DNA of 64,000 bases from SFEL01 sp964392455 (GTDB lineage Bacteria; Bacillota; Clostridia; Christensenellales; CAG-138), in NCBI GenBank assembly GCA_964392455.1, contig CAYMPG010000005.1:1-64000 (forward strand), written 5' to 3'. Numbering within the stretch: position 1 is the stretch's first letter; each line of letters begins with the position of its first letter. The position numbers were made by a program, and so were the translations under genes. The notes beneath the pieces were generated by a model. The model was not told where the DNA came from, searched no databases, and saw only the letters and a list, made by a program, of their open reading frames with translations. Of the stretch, positions 34,114-42,794 are shown in pieces.

Positions 34114-34416
34114 TTACTGTGCGGCCTCCATGGCCTGCTTTATCATGCGGGCGAATCCCGCCTCTGTAACTGCGGCAATCATGCGGTTATCCTTGCCTAT
34201 GGCCCGGCCCAGCTCCGCAATGAATACGCAGGGTATATCCGCCCTTTCGCACATATCGGCATAGCGTCTGCGCGTTGCATCAGATGCCCCCTCATCTACT
34301 GCCACGGCAAGGGCTGAGCCGCTCTTTACCGCCTTCTCGCAGACAAAGTCGCCCGATATGCACTTCCCGGCCCTCATTGCGAAGCCCAGGGCGGTGCGTA
34401 TCCTGTTACTGTCCAT
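34114..34416 (-). CDS. ylxQ: L7Ae/L30e-family RNA-binding protein (YlxQ-like)
   Basis: Small L7Ae-type proteins bind kink-turn RNA. The 100-residue product has RTALGFAMRAGKCISGDF near the start and VAVDEGASDATRR in the middle, both typical of the YlxQ/RplGA branch. The start at 34416 overlaps ylxR by 11 bases, with CAGGATA and GGGAG just upstream. It sits in the nusA-ylxR-ylxQ-infB order seen across Firmicutes. The physiological RNA partner is not established. Confidence 0.9.
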   Translation of the reverse strand: MDSNRIRTALGFAMRAGKCISGDFVCEKAVKSGSALAVAVDEGASDATRRRYADMCERADIPCVFIAELGRAIGKDNRMIAAVTEAGFARMIKQAMEAAQ

Positions 34417-34675
34417 TATCCTGTATCTCCCGGCGCAGCCTGTCAAACACATCACCGCTCACGCTATGCTCCAGCGCCCGCTCAAGGGCCCGTATCTTCT
34501 GGGCCTTGTTAAGACATTCCTCGCTGCCGCATATGTAAGCGCCTCTGCCTGAGGCCTTGCCGGTCCTGTCCACGCTCACTTCCCCTTCAGGGGAGCGCAC
34601 TATGCGTAGCAGCTCCTTTTTGGGCTTCATTTCCCGGCATCCCACGCACATTCTCATGGGCACTTTCTTTGCCAT
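34406..34675 (-). CDS. ylxR: YlxR family RNA-binding protein (RnpM-like)
   Basis: The 89-residue protein begins with the family signature RMCVGCREMKPKKELLRIVR and contains the conserved GRGAYIC motif (Ser-Gly-Arg-Gly-Ala-Tyr). YlxR, recently named RnpM in Bacillus, interacts with RNase P and modulates its activity. It lies between nusA and ylxQ with short gaps or overlaps. Length and signatures are complete. Confidence 0.95.
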   Translation of the reverse strand: MAKKVPMRMCVGCREMKPKKELLRIVRSPEGEVSVDRTGKASGRGAYICGSEECLNKAQKIRALERALEHSVSGDVFDRLRREIQDNGQ

Positions 34676-34703
34676 TGCATCCTCCGATGATGGTTTTAGG
34701 ATA

Positions 34704-35807
34704 TTATTCCTGCTCGGGCACCTCTGCCTGAGCTGCCACGGCAGCCTGATCCGCCTCGGTAATGTCCATATCCTGCTCGGCCTGGGTCTGGCTCTTGATG
34801 TCTATCTTCCAGCCGGTGAGCTTTGCAGCAAGGCGAACGTTCTGCCCCTCCTTGCCTATGGCAAGGGAAAGCTGATTATCAGGAACGATGACCTTTGCGG
34901 CCTTTTCCGCCTCATTGATGTATACCATCATTACGCGGGCGGGGCTGAGGGCCTTTGCGATATATACGGCGGAATCTGCATCCCACTCGATAATGTCTAT
35001 TTTCTCATTGTGCAGCTCGTTTACTATGCGCTCTACCCTGATGCCCTTCTGGCCCACGCAGGCGCCCACTGCATCCACCTGAGGATCTGAGGAATGTACC
35101 GCCACCTTGGTGCGGAAGCCTGCCTCGCGGGCGATGGACTTTATCTGCACGATGCCGGTCTGTATTTCAGGCACCTCCAGCTCAAACAGCCGCTTTACAA
35201 GGCCGGGATGAGTACGGGAAACCATTACCTGAGGGCCCTTATTGGTCTTGCGGACCTCAAGCACATATACCTTGATACGGTCGCTGGTTTCATAAGTTTC
35301 ATCGGCTATGGTCTCGGTAAGGGCCATAAAGCCATCGGTCTTGCCCAGCTCCACAAATATGCCGTTCTTTTCAGCCCGCTGCACTATGGCAGTAAGCACC
35401 TCGTTTTCCTTTTCCACGAATTCATCGAATATGACGCCCCGCTCCGCCTCACGGATGCGCTGCACCACCACCTGCTTTGCGGTCTGGGCGGCTATGCGGC
35501 CAAATTTGCGGGGGTCTACCTCCTCTTCCAGCACGTCGCCAACCTCATACAGAACGTTTACCTTCTTGGCCTGCTCCAGGCTTATTTCACAATATGCATT
35601 TTCCACATGCTCCACGACCGTCTTGGAGGCGAATATCTGCACCTCGCCTGTATCCCGGTCAACGGTAGCACGCACATTGCCCATTGCGCCATAATTGCGC
35701 TTGTATGCGGCTATGAGTGCAGATTCAAAAGCGTCGATAAGTATATCCTTGCTTATTCCCCGTTCTTTTTCAATGGCGTTAAGGGCCTCGATGAAATCGG
35801 CGTTCAT
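34704..35807 (-). CDS. nusA: Transcription termination/antitermination factor NusA
   Basis: NusA binds RNA polymerase and modulates pausing and termination. The N-terminal polymerase-binding domain has the start FIEALNAIEKERGISKD, followed by S1 (residues about 135-200) and two KH domains (GACVGQKGIRVERI and AIGKEGQNVRLAAKLTGW). The 367-residue length is the short Firmicutes form without the C-terminal acidic repeats. Its ATG overlaps the rimP stop (TAATG), so the two are coupled. Confidence 0.98.
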   Translation of the reverse strand: MNADFIEALNAIEKERGISKDILIDAFESALIAAYKRNYGAMGNVRATVDRDTGEVQIFASKTVVEHVENAYCEISLEQAKKVNVLYEVGDVLEEEVDPRKFGRIAAQTAKQVVVQRIREAERGVIFDEFVEKENEVLTAIVQRAEKNGIFVELGKTDGFMALTETIADETYETSDRIKVYVLEVRKTNKGPQVMVSRTHPGLVKRLFELEVPEIQTGIVQIKSIAREAGFRTKVAVHSSDPQVDAVGACVGQKGIRVERIVNELHNEKIDIIEWDADSAVYIAKALSPARVMMVYINEAEKAAKVIVPDNQLSLAIGKEGQNVRLAAKLTGWKIDIKSQTQAEQDMDITEADQAAVAAQAEVPEQE

Positions 35808-36325
35808 TATTCATTCTCCTCTTCAATCTCTATATTGTCGTAATCGTTTATATCCACGGTAGCAAGACTGTTAAAGTCTATATAGGGGCGTACAAGGGAT
35901 GCGTCCTTGCGTAAAAGCTTTATCTCTCCGCCGTTTACAAGGAGGGTAAAGCTATTCTGGTCAAAGGCTGTAAGCTCTCCGGTATACTCCTTTTTGCCCT
36001 TAAGGGGAGCATACAGCTTAGCAGTTATCATGCTGCCAAGATTGCGCTCATAGTCCCTGTCCTTTTTAAGCGGCCGGTCTATGCCAATGGAGGACACGCT
36101 GAGGTAGTAGGCCTGCTCTATGGGGTCCGCCTCATCCAGCACCGGGTCTACCGCCCGGCTCACCGCCTCGCAGTCATCCAGGGTAACAGTGCCATCGGGC
36201 TTTTCTATGTACAGGGTCAGCACCCAGTTGCCATGCTCCTTGATGAACTCCACCTCATCCAGCTCGTAGCCCATTTGGGATACTACGGGGCGCAGCAGAG
36301 CATCCACTGCATCAACGGTCTTCAT
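35807..36325 (-). CDS. rimP: Ribosome maturation factor RimP
   Basis: RimP assists 30S maturation. The 172-residue protein has the family N-domain core YELDEVEFIKEHGNWVLTLYI, the DDCEAVSRAVDPVLDE motif and the VSSIGIDRPLKKDRDY signature, then an SH3-like C-terminal domain and an acidic tail. The SD GTGGAGG precedes ATG. It is the first gene of the rimP-nusA-infB transcript, behind its own promoter and a terminator-like hairpin. Confidence 0.97.
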   Translation of the reverse strand: MKTVDAVDALLRPVVSQMGYELDEVEFIKEHGNWVLTLYIEKPDGTVTLDDCEAVSRAVDPVLDEADPIEQAYYLSVSSIGIDRPLKKDRDYERNLGSMITAKLYAPLKGKKEYTGELTAFDQNSFTLLVNGGEIKLLRKDASLVRPYIDFNSLATVDINDYDNIEIEEENE

Positions 36326-36342
36326 TAAAAACCTCCACTTTC

Positions 36343-36373
36343 AAAACAAAAGAGCGGGAATACACCCACTCTT
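36343..36373 (-). terminator. Terminator-like hairpin in the rimP leader, also after polC
   Basis: On the minus strand AAGAGTGGG pairs with CCCGCTCTT (one G-U pair) around a six-base loop and is followed by TTGTTTTG. It lies downstream of the polC stop and downstream of the rimP promoter, so it can end polC transcripts and may attenuate the rimP operon. Confidence 0.7.
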
Positions 36374-36412
36374 AATACTCAAATACGGCAACTGCCGCCC
36401 AACATCAGAAAA

Positions 36413-36441
36413 ATTATACCAGACACCAGCCCTTATTGCAA
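36413..36441 (-). promoter_or_regulatory. Promoter of the rimP-nusA-infB operon
   Basis: On the minus strand TTGCAA and a perfect TATAAT are 17 bases apart, directly after the polC stop. The transcript would begin near 36406, leaving a leader of about 80 bases with a terminator-like hairpin. Confidence 0.85.
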
Positions 36442-36451
36442 GCATATTCTG

Positions 36452-39400
36452 CTAAAACAGGCTCAGCTGGTCGGTTTCCGGCAGCCCCTCAAGGCAGCCC
36501 AGCTCGCTCAGCGCCTTTATAACGGCAGAGTTTGCTCCGGTACGGGCCTGAAAGTTTTCTATGGAGGTATATTCTCCGCCCTTTGCCCCCTCGGCTATAC
36601 CTATGGCCGCATTGCCGCCAACGCCTGCTATGGCAGAGAAGGGCGGGCGTATCTTATCCCCCTCTATAACAAACTCGGTGGCCTTTGATTTGTAAAGGTC
36701 TATAGGCAAAAGCTCTATGCCCCGCTTGTTCATCTCGTATACCACTTCAAGTATTGTGAGCAGATCGGCCTCCTTGTTATCCATATCGTTGCCTTTTTTC
36801 TTGATGGCATTGATATTCGCAAGCACCCGCTCTGCCCCGCCTGAAGCCTGGGCAATATCAAAGGCATCCGCCCTGACGGAATAGTATACCGCATAGAAGG
36901 CTATGGGCAGGTGTACCTTATAGTATGCCACTCTGAAGGCCATCATGACATAGGCTGCCGCATGAGCCCGGGGGAACATATATTTTATCTTTTTGCAGCT
37001 GTCTATAAACCACTGGGGGGTATCTATGGAGTGCATATGCTCCTCCATTTCGGGGCTGACGCCCCTGCCCTTACGGACGCTCTCCATGGTCTTGAAGGAC
37101 ATGGAAGGATCGCCGCCCCTGAGTATGAGGTAATTCATAATATCATCACGGGTGCAGATTACCTGGGAAAGGGTTGCAGTACCGCTAAGCACCAGATCCT
37201 GTGCATTCCCCAGCCATACATCCGTACCATGTGACAGGCCGGATATGCGTACCAGCTCCTCCATGGTGGTGGGGCGGGTATCCTTCAGCATCTGGCGAAC
37301 GAAGGTGGTGCCAAATTCCGGTATGGCAATGCTGCCCACGTCGCAATCCAGCTCATCCAGCGTTACCCCAAGGGGCTCGCTGGTGGAGAATATACGCATG
37401 GTTTCCGGGTCATCAAGGGGTATGGTCTGGGGATCAAGGCCGGTAATATCCTTGAGCATCCTGAGGACGGTGGGGTCATCGTGGCCCAGTATATCCAGCT
37501 TTACCAGCCTGTCATCCATGGCGTGGAAGTCAAAGTGGGTGGTTATGGTATCCCCCTCGGATCTGTCCGCCGGGTACTGTATGGGGGTAAATTCCATTAT
37601 ATCGTTTTCCTTGGGAACTATGACTATGCCGCCAGGGTGCTGGCCCGTGGTCTTTTTCACGCCGGAGCAGCCCTGCACCAGCCTGTCCATCTCGTCCCGG
37701 CTGATGACCATGCCATTATCCTCGCAGTAAGCCTTAACATAGCCGTATACGGTTTTATCCTTTATGCCGGATATGGTTCCTGCACGGAAGGCATGCCCCT
37801 CGCCAAACATCACCTCTGTAAACTTATGGGCAACGGGCTGATATTCGCCGGAGAAATTAAGGTCTATATCAGGGGTCTTATCCCCCTTAAAGCCAAGGAA
37901 TACCTCAAAGGGTATCTCATACCCCAGCTTATTGTACTTTGTGCCGCATGCGGGGCAATTTGCATCCGGCATATCCACCCCGCAGGCGTATACAGTCCTA
38001 TCCACATCAAAATCGCTGTGGCGGCAGTTTGGGCATACATAATGGGGCTGCAGGGCGTTTACCTCGGTAATGCCCGCCATGTTTGCCACAAAGGAAGACC
38101 CTACCGAGCCCCTGGAGCCCACCAGGTACCCATCGCTCATGGATTTCTGCACCAGCCTCTGGGCCATAAGATACAGCGATGCATAGCCGTTGCCTATGAT
38201 GGAATTAAGCTCCTTATCCAGCCGCTTCTGCACCACCTCAGGCAGCTCATCCCCATAAAGCTCATGGGCCCGCTTCATGGACATATCCCGCAGCTCCTCA
38301 TTTGCACCGGGGAAGGTGGGGGCATATGTGCTCTTTTCTGAAAGGAAGGCCTTCATCCTGTCGCAGCTGTCGGCTATCATATTGGGATTGGTAATGACCA
38401 CCTCTTTGGCCTTTTCCGCTCCAAGATAACTGAATTCCTCCAGCATATCATCAGTGGTGCGGAAATACAGGGGGGCCTGCTCCTCCGCATCCTCAAAGCC
38501 CCTTGCGTGCATTATTATGCTTCTGAACTGGGCATGATCCGGCTCCAGGAAATGCACGTCTCCCGTGGCTACAACAGGCTTATCCAGCCTTTCTCCCAGG
38601 GCCACTATGCGTCTGTTCAGCTCCCTCAGCCCCTCCTCATCCTGCACGGTGCCATTCCGCATGAGGAAGGCATTGTTTGCAATGGGCTGTATCTCAAGGA
38701 AATCGTACATCTCCGCAATGCCGCACAGGGTATCCTCATCCGCCCCCTTAAGCATTGTTCTGAACAGCTCTCCCGCCTCGCAGGCAGAGCCAAGTATCAG
38801 CCCCTCCCTGTGCATCAGCAGCAGGCTCCGGGGTATGCGGGGCACCTTCCTGAGATGCTCAAGGTGGGCATAGGATACCAGCCGGTAAAGGTTCATCAGC
38901 CCTTCGTGATTTTTGGCGATTATGATTATATGGTAGGTCTGCCGCTTTCCCTTTGCCTTTTCTGGAGGTATGGCCTCGGTAAGGGGCAGCTTTACAATGT
39001 GCTTTTCCTCCATCTCCTTAAGGAGCCTGTCCATTATGGCCACCTGGGCCCTTGCCCTTTCAAGGGCGCTGCCCGTGGGCATGGCAAGGCCGTAGGTATC
39101 CAGCGCCGCAGCTATATCCACAGCCTTGCTCTCCCTGTGAAGGTAATGGAAAAGCATACCGGTGCTGACGCAGCGTATATTTACCTCTATCTCAAACCGC
39201 TCCCCGTGTCGGCGCAGAATATCCAGAGTATCCGTATCCTGCACCACCGTTACTGCGCCCTTTGAAAACTCTGCAAGCTCCTTAAGGGCCTCCCCAATGG
39301 GCATACCCTGGGCCAGCATCTGCTGAGTAAGGCCTGTGGCCTCCGCTATGCTGTCGGTAAGGGGTGCGCCGCTATCTATTACAAGGGTAGTGCTCTGCTT

Positions 39401-40678
39401 TTCGCCAGATTCATCAAAGCGCACCGCCGCTATCTCAAATACCTCATCCATCTTTATGCCGGGTGCCGAGGTAATAGCCACCGATACATATTCCTCCGGC
39501 CGCTCTATAAGCTCGCAATCCGGCAGAAGGTAGCCCTCCACGCCCAGCAGCACCTTAATTTCCTTGCCCTCTTTGCCAAGCTTATCCGCCTGAGCTACGG
39601 CATCCGGAAATGCGTGTACCACTCCGTGGTCGGTTATGGCGATGGCCCTGTGGCCCCATGATGCAGCGGTCTTTATGGCATCCTTTACAGAGGTCAGCCC
39701 ATCCATGCTGGACATTTTGGTATGCAGATGCAGCTCCACCCGCTTTTCCTCCGCCGTATCCCGGCGCACCTCCTTGGGGAGCCTGCCCATATCCTTCGGG
39801 TATACGCACATACGCCTGAGCCAGTTATCCATGCTGTACCGGCCCGCCACCACAAGGCTGTCGCCCTTCTTCTGAACGTCTGCCACAGCCTTTTCCACCT
39901 CTGCCTCCTGGTTTTCCTCAAGGAATACCTTGCAGGGCAGCGTATTTGTATGGTCGCTTATTACGGCGGTAAGTATGCTGCCGCCGTTTTTGCGCTTTGT
40001 TATCTCATATGAAAGGACTTCACCCTGTATGGTGATAAAGCCCATGCTTTCATCCACAGTATTCTGCTTTACTATGGCGCCCTTGCGTATGGCCTTGCCG
40101 AGAATTATATCCGCCTTATCCCCGTCCTTTTTCTTCTGGGGCGGCCTGCTCTCAGGCTTTGGCGCCGCCGGACGCACAGGCTCAGGGGGCTGCTCCGCTA
40201 TTACGGGCTGCATAGCCTCATCTGCAAGCAGCACTATCTTCACCTCAGCGCCGAATACCCTTGCATAATACTCCTCTGCCGCCCGTATAAGGGCAGGATT
40301 ATCTGCAAGGGACATGAGCTTCATAGGCACCTTTACCCTTATGCCGCCATCCGCCGCCTCCCATACCGAGTTTGCCATGGCAGGGCGTACAACGGGCTGT
40401 ATATCGCACCAGCTATCCCTGAGGGCACCCAGCGTCTGCTCATCTCCGGCCGAGATAAGGGCCGCTATATTTTTGCATTGTAGCCTTATCTCCACCTGAC
40501 AGCCCTGCATAAAGCCGGCTATATCCTTCTCCAGCCCGGCCAGATTGCCTGCATGGGTAATAGCGCCGGCGCTGATAAGCACCGCCAGCTTTTTCTCCCG
40601 CTTATTAAGGCTCGCCTCCACAAGCTCCGCTCCGGGCAAGCCGTATTTTTCAAACAGGCTCTCCAACCTCTGATCCAT
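36452..40678 (-). CDS. polC: DNA polymerase III PolC-type alpha subunit, with degenerate exonuclease domain
   Basis: PolC is the main replicase of low-GC Gram-positive bacteria. Order: N-terminal domain, OB fold (about residues 210-310), PHP part 1 (His317 and His319 in HLHT; TDHG; GVEG), an inserted DnaQ-like exonuclease region (about 395-575), PHP part 2 (GSACEAGE, TGDVHF), then the polymerase with PDIDLNFSGEY, GQHPGGI, KLDILGHDDPT and C-terminal QLSLF. Length is 1408. In the exonuclease region the usual motif I FDVETTG is replaced by VAITSAP, so the catalytic Asp and Glu become Ala401 and Thr403. Motif II (HNASFD) reads VQDTDTLD (about 479-486), and the final H-x4-D motif is not recognisable. 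The domain is homologous (FEIAAVRF, EATGLTQQML) but probably inactive. PHP metal ligands look intact. Confidence 0.97.
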   Translation of the reverse strand: MDQRLESLFEKYGLPGAELVEASLNKREKKLAVLISAGAITHAGNLAGLEKDIAGFMQGCQVEIRLQCKNIAALISAGDEQTLGALRDSWCDIQPVVRPAMANSVWEAADGGIRVKVPMKLMSLADNPALIRAAEEYYARVFGAEVKIVLLADEAMQPVIAEQPPEPVRPAAPKPESRPPQKKKDGDKADIILGKAIRKGAIVKQNTVDESMGFITIQGEVLSYEITKRKNGGSILTAVISDHTNTLPCKVFLEENQEAEVEKAVADVQKKGDSLVVAGRYSMDNWLRRMCVYPKDMGRLPKEVRRDTAEEKRVELHLHTKMSSMDGLTSVKDAIKTAASWGHRAIAITDHGVVHAFPDAVAQADKLGKEGKEIKVLLGVEGYLLPDCELIERPEEYVSVAITSAPGIKMDEVFEIAAVRFDESGEKQSTTLVIDSGAPLTDSIAEATGLTQQMLAQGMPIGEALKELAEFSKGAVTVVQDTDTLDILRRHGERFEIEVNIRCVSTGMLFHYLHRESKAVDIAAALDTYGLAMPTGSALERARAQVAIMDRLLKEMEEKHIVKLPLTEAIPPEKAKGKRQTYHIIIIAKNHEGLMNLYRLVSYAHLEHLRKVPRIPRSLLLMHREGLILGSACEAGELFRTMLKGADEDTLCGIAEMYDFLEIQPIANNAFLMRNGTVQDEEGLRELNRRIVALGERLDKPVVATGDVHFLEPDHAQFRSIIMHARGFEDAEEQAPLYFRTTDDMLEEFSYLGAEKAKEVVITNPNMIADSCDRMKAFLSEKSTYAPTFPGANEELRDMSMKRAHELYGDELPEVVQKRLDKELNSIIGNGYASLYLMAQRLVQKSMSDGYLVGSRGSVGSSFVANMAGITEVNALQPHYVCPNCRHSDFDVDRTVYACGVDMPDANCPACGTKYNKLGYEIPFEVFLGFKGDKTPDIDLNFSGEYQPVAHKFTEVMFGEGHAFRAGTISGIKDKTVYGYVKAYCEDNGMVISRDEMDRLVQGCSGVKKTTGQHPGGIVIVPKENDIMEFTPIQYPADRSEGDTITTHFDFHAMDDRLVKLDILGHDDPTVLRMLKDITGLDPQTIPLDDPETMRIFSTSEPLGVTLDELDCDVGSIAIPEFGTTFVRQMLKDTRPTTMEELVRISGLSHGTDVWLGNAQDLVLSGTATLSQVICTRDDIMNYLILRGGDPSMSFKTMESVRKGRGVSPEMEEHMHSIDTPQWFIDSCKKIKYMFPRAHAAAYVMMAFRVAYYKVHLPIAFYAVYYSVRADAFDIAQASGGAERVLANINAIKKKGNDMDNKEADLLTILEVVYEMNKRGIELLPIDLYKSKATEFVIEGDKIRPPFSAIAGVGGNAAIGIAEGAKGGEYTSIENFQARTGANSAVIKALSELGCLEGLPETDQLSLF

Positions 40679-40685
40679 CTCAGCC

Positions 40686-41741
40686 TTACCTTTCCTCCAT
40701 CATGGCGGCAGCCTCAGCTATCAGCGCATCCACCGCTCCCTCAAGGGGCACGGTCTTAAACAGCTCCCCCTTTTTAAACAGGGCACATCCGCCTCTGCCA
40801 AAGGCTATGCCTATATCTGCCTCCCGGGCTTCTCCCGGCCCATTTACAACGCAGCCCATTACCGCCACCTTAAGGTAGCCCTTATCCTTTGGCAGCGCCC
40901 TTTCCACCCGCTCCACAGCAGCCGAAAGGTCTGTACAGGTGCGGCCGCAGGTGGGGCAACTTACTATCTCTATACCCTCACGGCGCAGACCCATGGCCTT
41001 TAAGATGGCCTTTGCAGCGTGTATTTCCTGCACCGGGTCTCCCGTCATGGATATACGCATGGTATCGCCTATTCCATCCACCAGCAGCGCCCCCATTGCA
41101 GCGGCAGACTTTACCAGCGCCATTTCTCCGCCGCCCGCCTCAGTTACCCCTATATGCAGCGGATAATCGCACCTTGTGCTTATCAGCCTGTACGCCGCCA
41201 CAGTGTCCGTAACTGATGAGGATTTTATGGAAATCACAGAATCATAATAGCCCTGCCTTTCCAGTATGGCCACATGGCCAAGGGCGCTTTCCACCAGCGC
41301 CTCAGGGGTGGGGCCGCCGTATTTATGCAGCAGCTCCTTTTCAAGGGAGCCGCCGTTTACCCCTATACGCATGGGCACGCCGTTTGCCCGGGCGCAATCC
41401 ACAAGCAGGCGCACCCTGTCCTCCCCGCCGATATTGCCAGGATTAAAGCGCAGCTTGTCCACGCCCTGCTCCATTGCACCTATGGCAAGGCGGTAATCAA
41501 AATGTATATCCGCCACAAGGGGGATATGTATTCGCTCCCTTATGGCAGGTATTGCCTTTACGCAGTCTTCATTGTACACAGAAGAGCGGACTATCTCACA
41601 GCCCGCTTCCTCCAGGCGGAGTATCTGCTTCACTGTAGCATTAACATCCGCAGTATCCGTATTGGTCATGGATTGTATGGTAACAGGTGCGCCGCCGCCT
41701 ATGATTACGCCCCCCACTGTTACCTGTCTTGTTTTAGTCAT
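40686..41741 (-). CDS. ispG: 4-hydroxy-3-methylbut-2-enyl diphosphate synthase (flavodoxin)
   Basis: IspG is the iron-sulfur enzyme of the MEP isoprenoid pathway that converts MEcPP to HMBPP. The TIM-barrel start VTIQSMTNTDTADV and the cluster ligands SCPTCGRTC, then VMGCVVNGPGEARE near the end, are present. Length is 351 residues. The start at 41741 follows GGGGGA. It lies between rseP and polC, a frequent clostridial position, and forms a pathway pair with dxr two genes upstream. Confidence 0.97.
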   Translation of the reverse strand: MTKTRQVTVGGVIIGGGAPVTIQSMTNTDTADVNATVKQILRLEEAGCEIVRSSVYNEDCVKAIPAIRERIHIPLVADIHFDYRLAIGAMEQGVDKLRFNPGNIGGEDRVRLLVDCARANGVPMRIGVNGGSLEKELLHKYGGPTPEALVESALGHVAILERQGYYDSVISIKSSSVTDTVAAYRLISTRCDYPLHIGVTEAGGGEMALVKSAAAMGALLVDGIGDTMRISMTGDPVQEIHAAKAILKAMGLRREGIEIVSCPTCGRTCTDLSAAVERVERALPKDKGYLKVAVMGCVVNGPGEAREADIGIAFGRGGCALFKKGELFKTVPLEGAVDALIAEAAAMMEER

Positions 41742-41768
41742 GGCATCCCCCATATCTCAGCCCTTTTA

Positions 41769-42794
41769 TCAGCTCAAAAGGCTCCTTACGTCCATAAATG
41801 TCAGCAGTATCATAAGGCCAAACAGCAGCATCAGCCCGGCAAAATGTATCATGCCCTCCTTTTCGGGAGGCATGGCCCTGCCCCTTATGGCCTCGATTAT
41901 CATAAAGAGCAGCCTTCCGCCATCCAGTGCCGGCAGCGGCAGTATGTTCATTATGCCAAGGTTTATGCTTATCAGCACCCCGAGGCGCAGCACCACCTCA
42001 AACCCTGCACGCACAGCCTGCCCTATAAGGCTGATGGTGCCCACAGGCCCCGTTACATCGCCGGAATGTATGCCGGTGGTAAACAGGCTGCCAATAAACC
42101 TTATCATTTCCAGCATAACATTCCACACATATCTTATGGAATGAGCAGCAGCATCGATCAGCCCGTACTTTAGCCGCACCGGGGTTACGGTTACCCCCAC
42201 ATGGTTTTCACCCATCTGGGCATTGTATATGTTTTCCAGCCTGAGGGCTACCTCCTCCCCATTACGGAGCACGGTCATTTCCATGCCCTCAGGGTCTGCA
42301 TTTTTTATGGCGGTGAAACAATCGGCATAGTAACCTATATCCTTGCCATCCACCTGAATTATAATATCCCCCACCTGCATGCCGGACAGTGCAGCGGGGG
42401 CATTGGCATCTGACAGCTTTGCAACGCTTGGCATATACTCTCCGTAGGCCATAAGCGTAGCTATTGCAAGCAGCACCGCCAGCACTATATTCATAAATGG
42501 GCCGGCCGCCACAACTATCATGCGCTTCCATACGGCCTGAGCGCTGAAGCTGTCAGGGTCAGTACCATCCTGATCCTCCCCGTGAAACATGCACAGCCCT
42601 CCTATGGGCAGCGCACGCAGGGCAAAGCGGGTGCCGTTTTTTTCATGGCTTATGATGGTGGGGCCCATGCCCAGAGCAAATTCATCTATGCGAAAGCCCA
42701 GCTTTTTCCCGGCAAAGAAATGGCCCAGCTCATGGAAAAACACCAGCACCGTAAGCACCAGCAGCGCCCCTATTACAGACAAGATACCGCTCAA
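41769..42794 (-). CDS. rseP: Site-2 intramembrane metalloprotease RseP/RasP
   Basis: RseP cleaves membrane-embedded anti-sigma factors and signal-peptide remnants. The zinc motif FFHELGHFFAGKKLG is in the first helix, a PDZ domain covers about residues 125-190, and the second metal motif NILPLPALDGGRLL lies near residue 285. Length is 341. It begins with TTG directly after the dxr stop (TAATTG), with AAAGGGAAAG as SD, so it is coupled to dxr. The substrate anti-sigma factor is not in the window. Confidence 0.95.
   Translation of the reverse strand: MSGILSVIGALLVLTVLVFFHELGHFFAGKKLGFRIDEFALGMGPTIISHEKNGTRFALRALPIGGLCMFHGEDQDGTDPDSFSAQAVWKRMIVVAAGPFMNIVLAVLLAIATLMAYGEYMPSVAKLSDANAPAALSGMQVGDIIIQVDGKDIGYYADCFTAIKNADPEGMEMTVLRNGEEVALRLENIYNAQMGENHVGVTVTPVRLKYGLIDAAAHSIRYVWNVMLEMIRFIGSLFTTGIHSGDVTGPVGTISLIGQAVRAGFEVVLRLGVLISINLGIMNILPLPALDGGRLLFMIIEAIRGRAMPPEKEGMIHFAGLMLLFGLMILLTFMDVRSLLS

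Noticed and set aside
33309..34169. Leucine-rich plus-strand frames opposite the infB N-terminus
   Set aside because: The infB N-terminal region is low-complexity Pro/Ala/Glu/Gln, and its complement naturally reads as a hydrophobic pseudo-protein.
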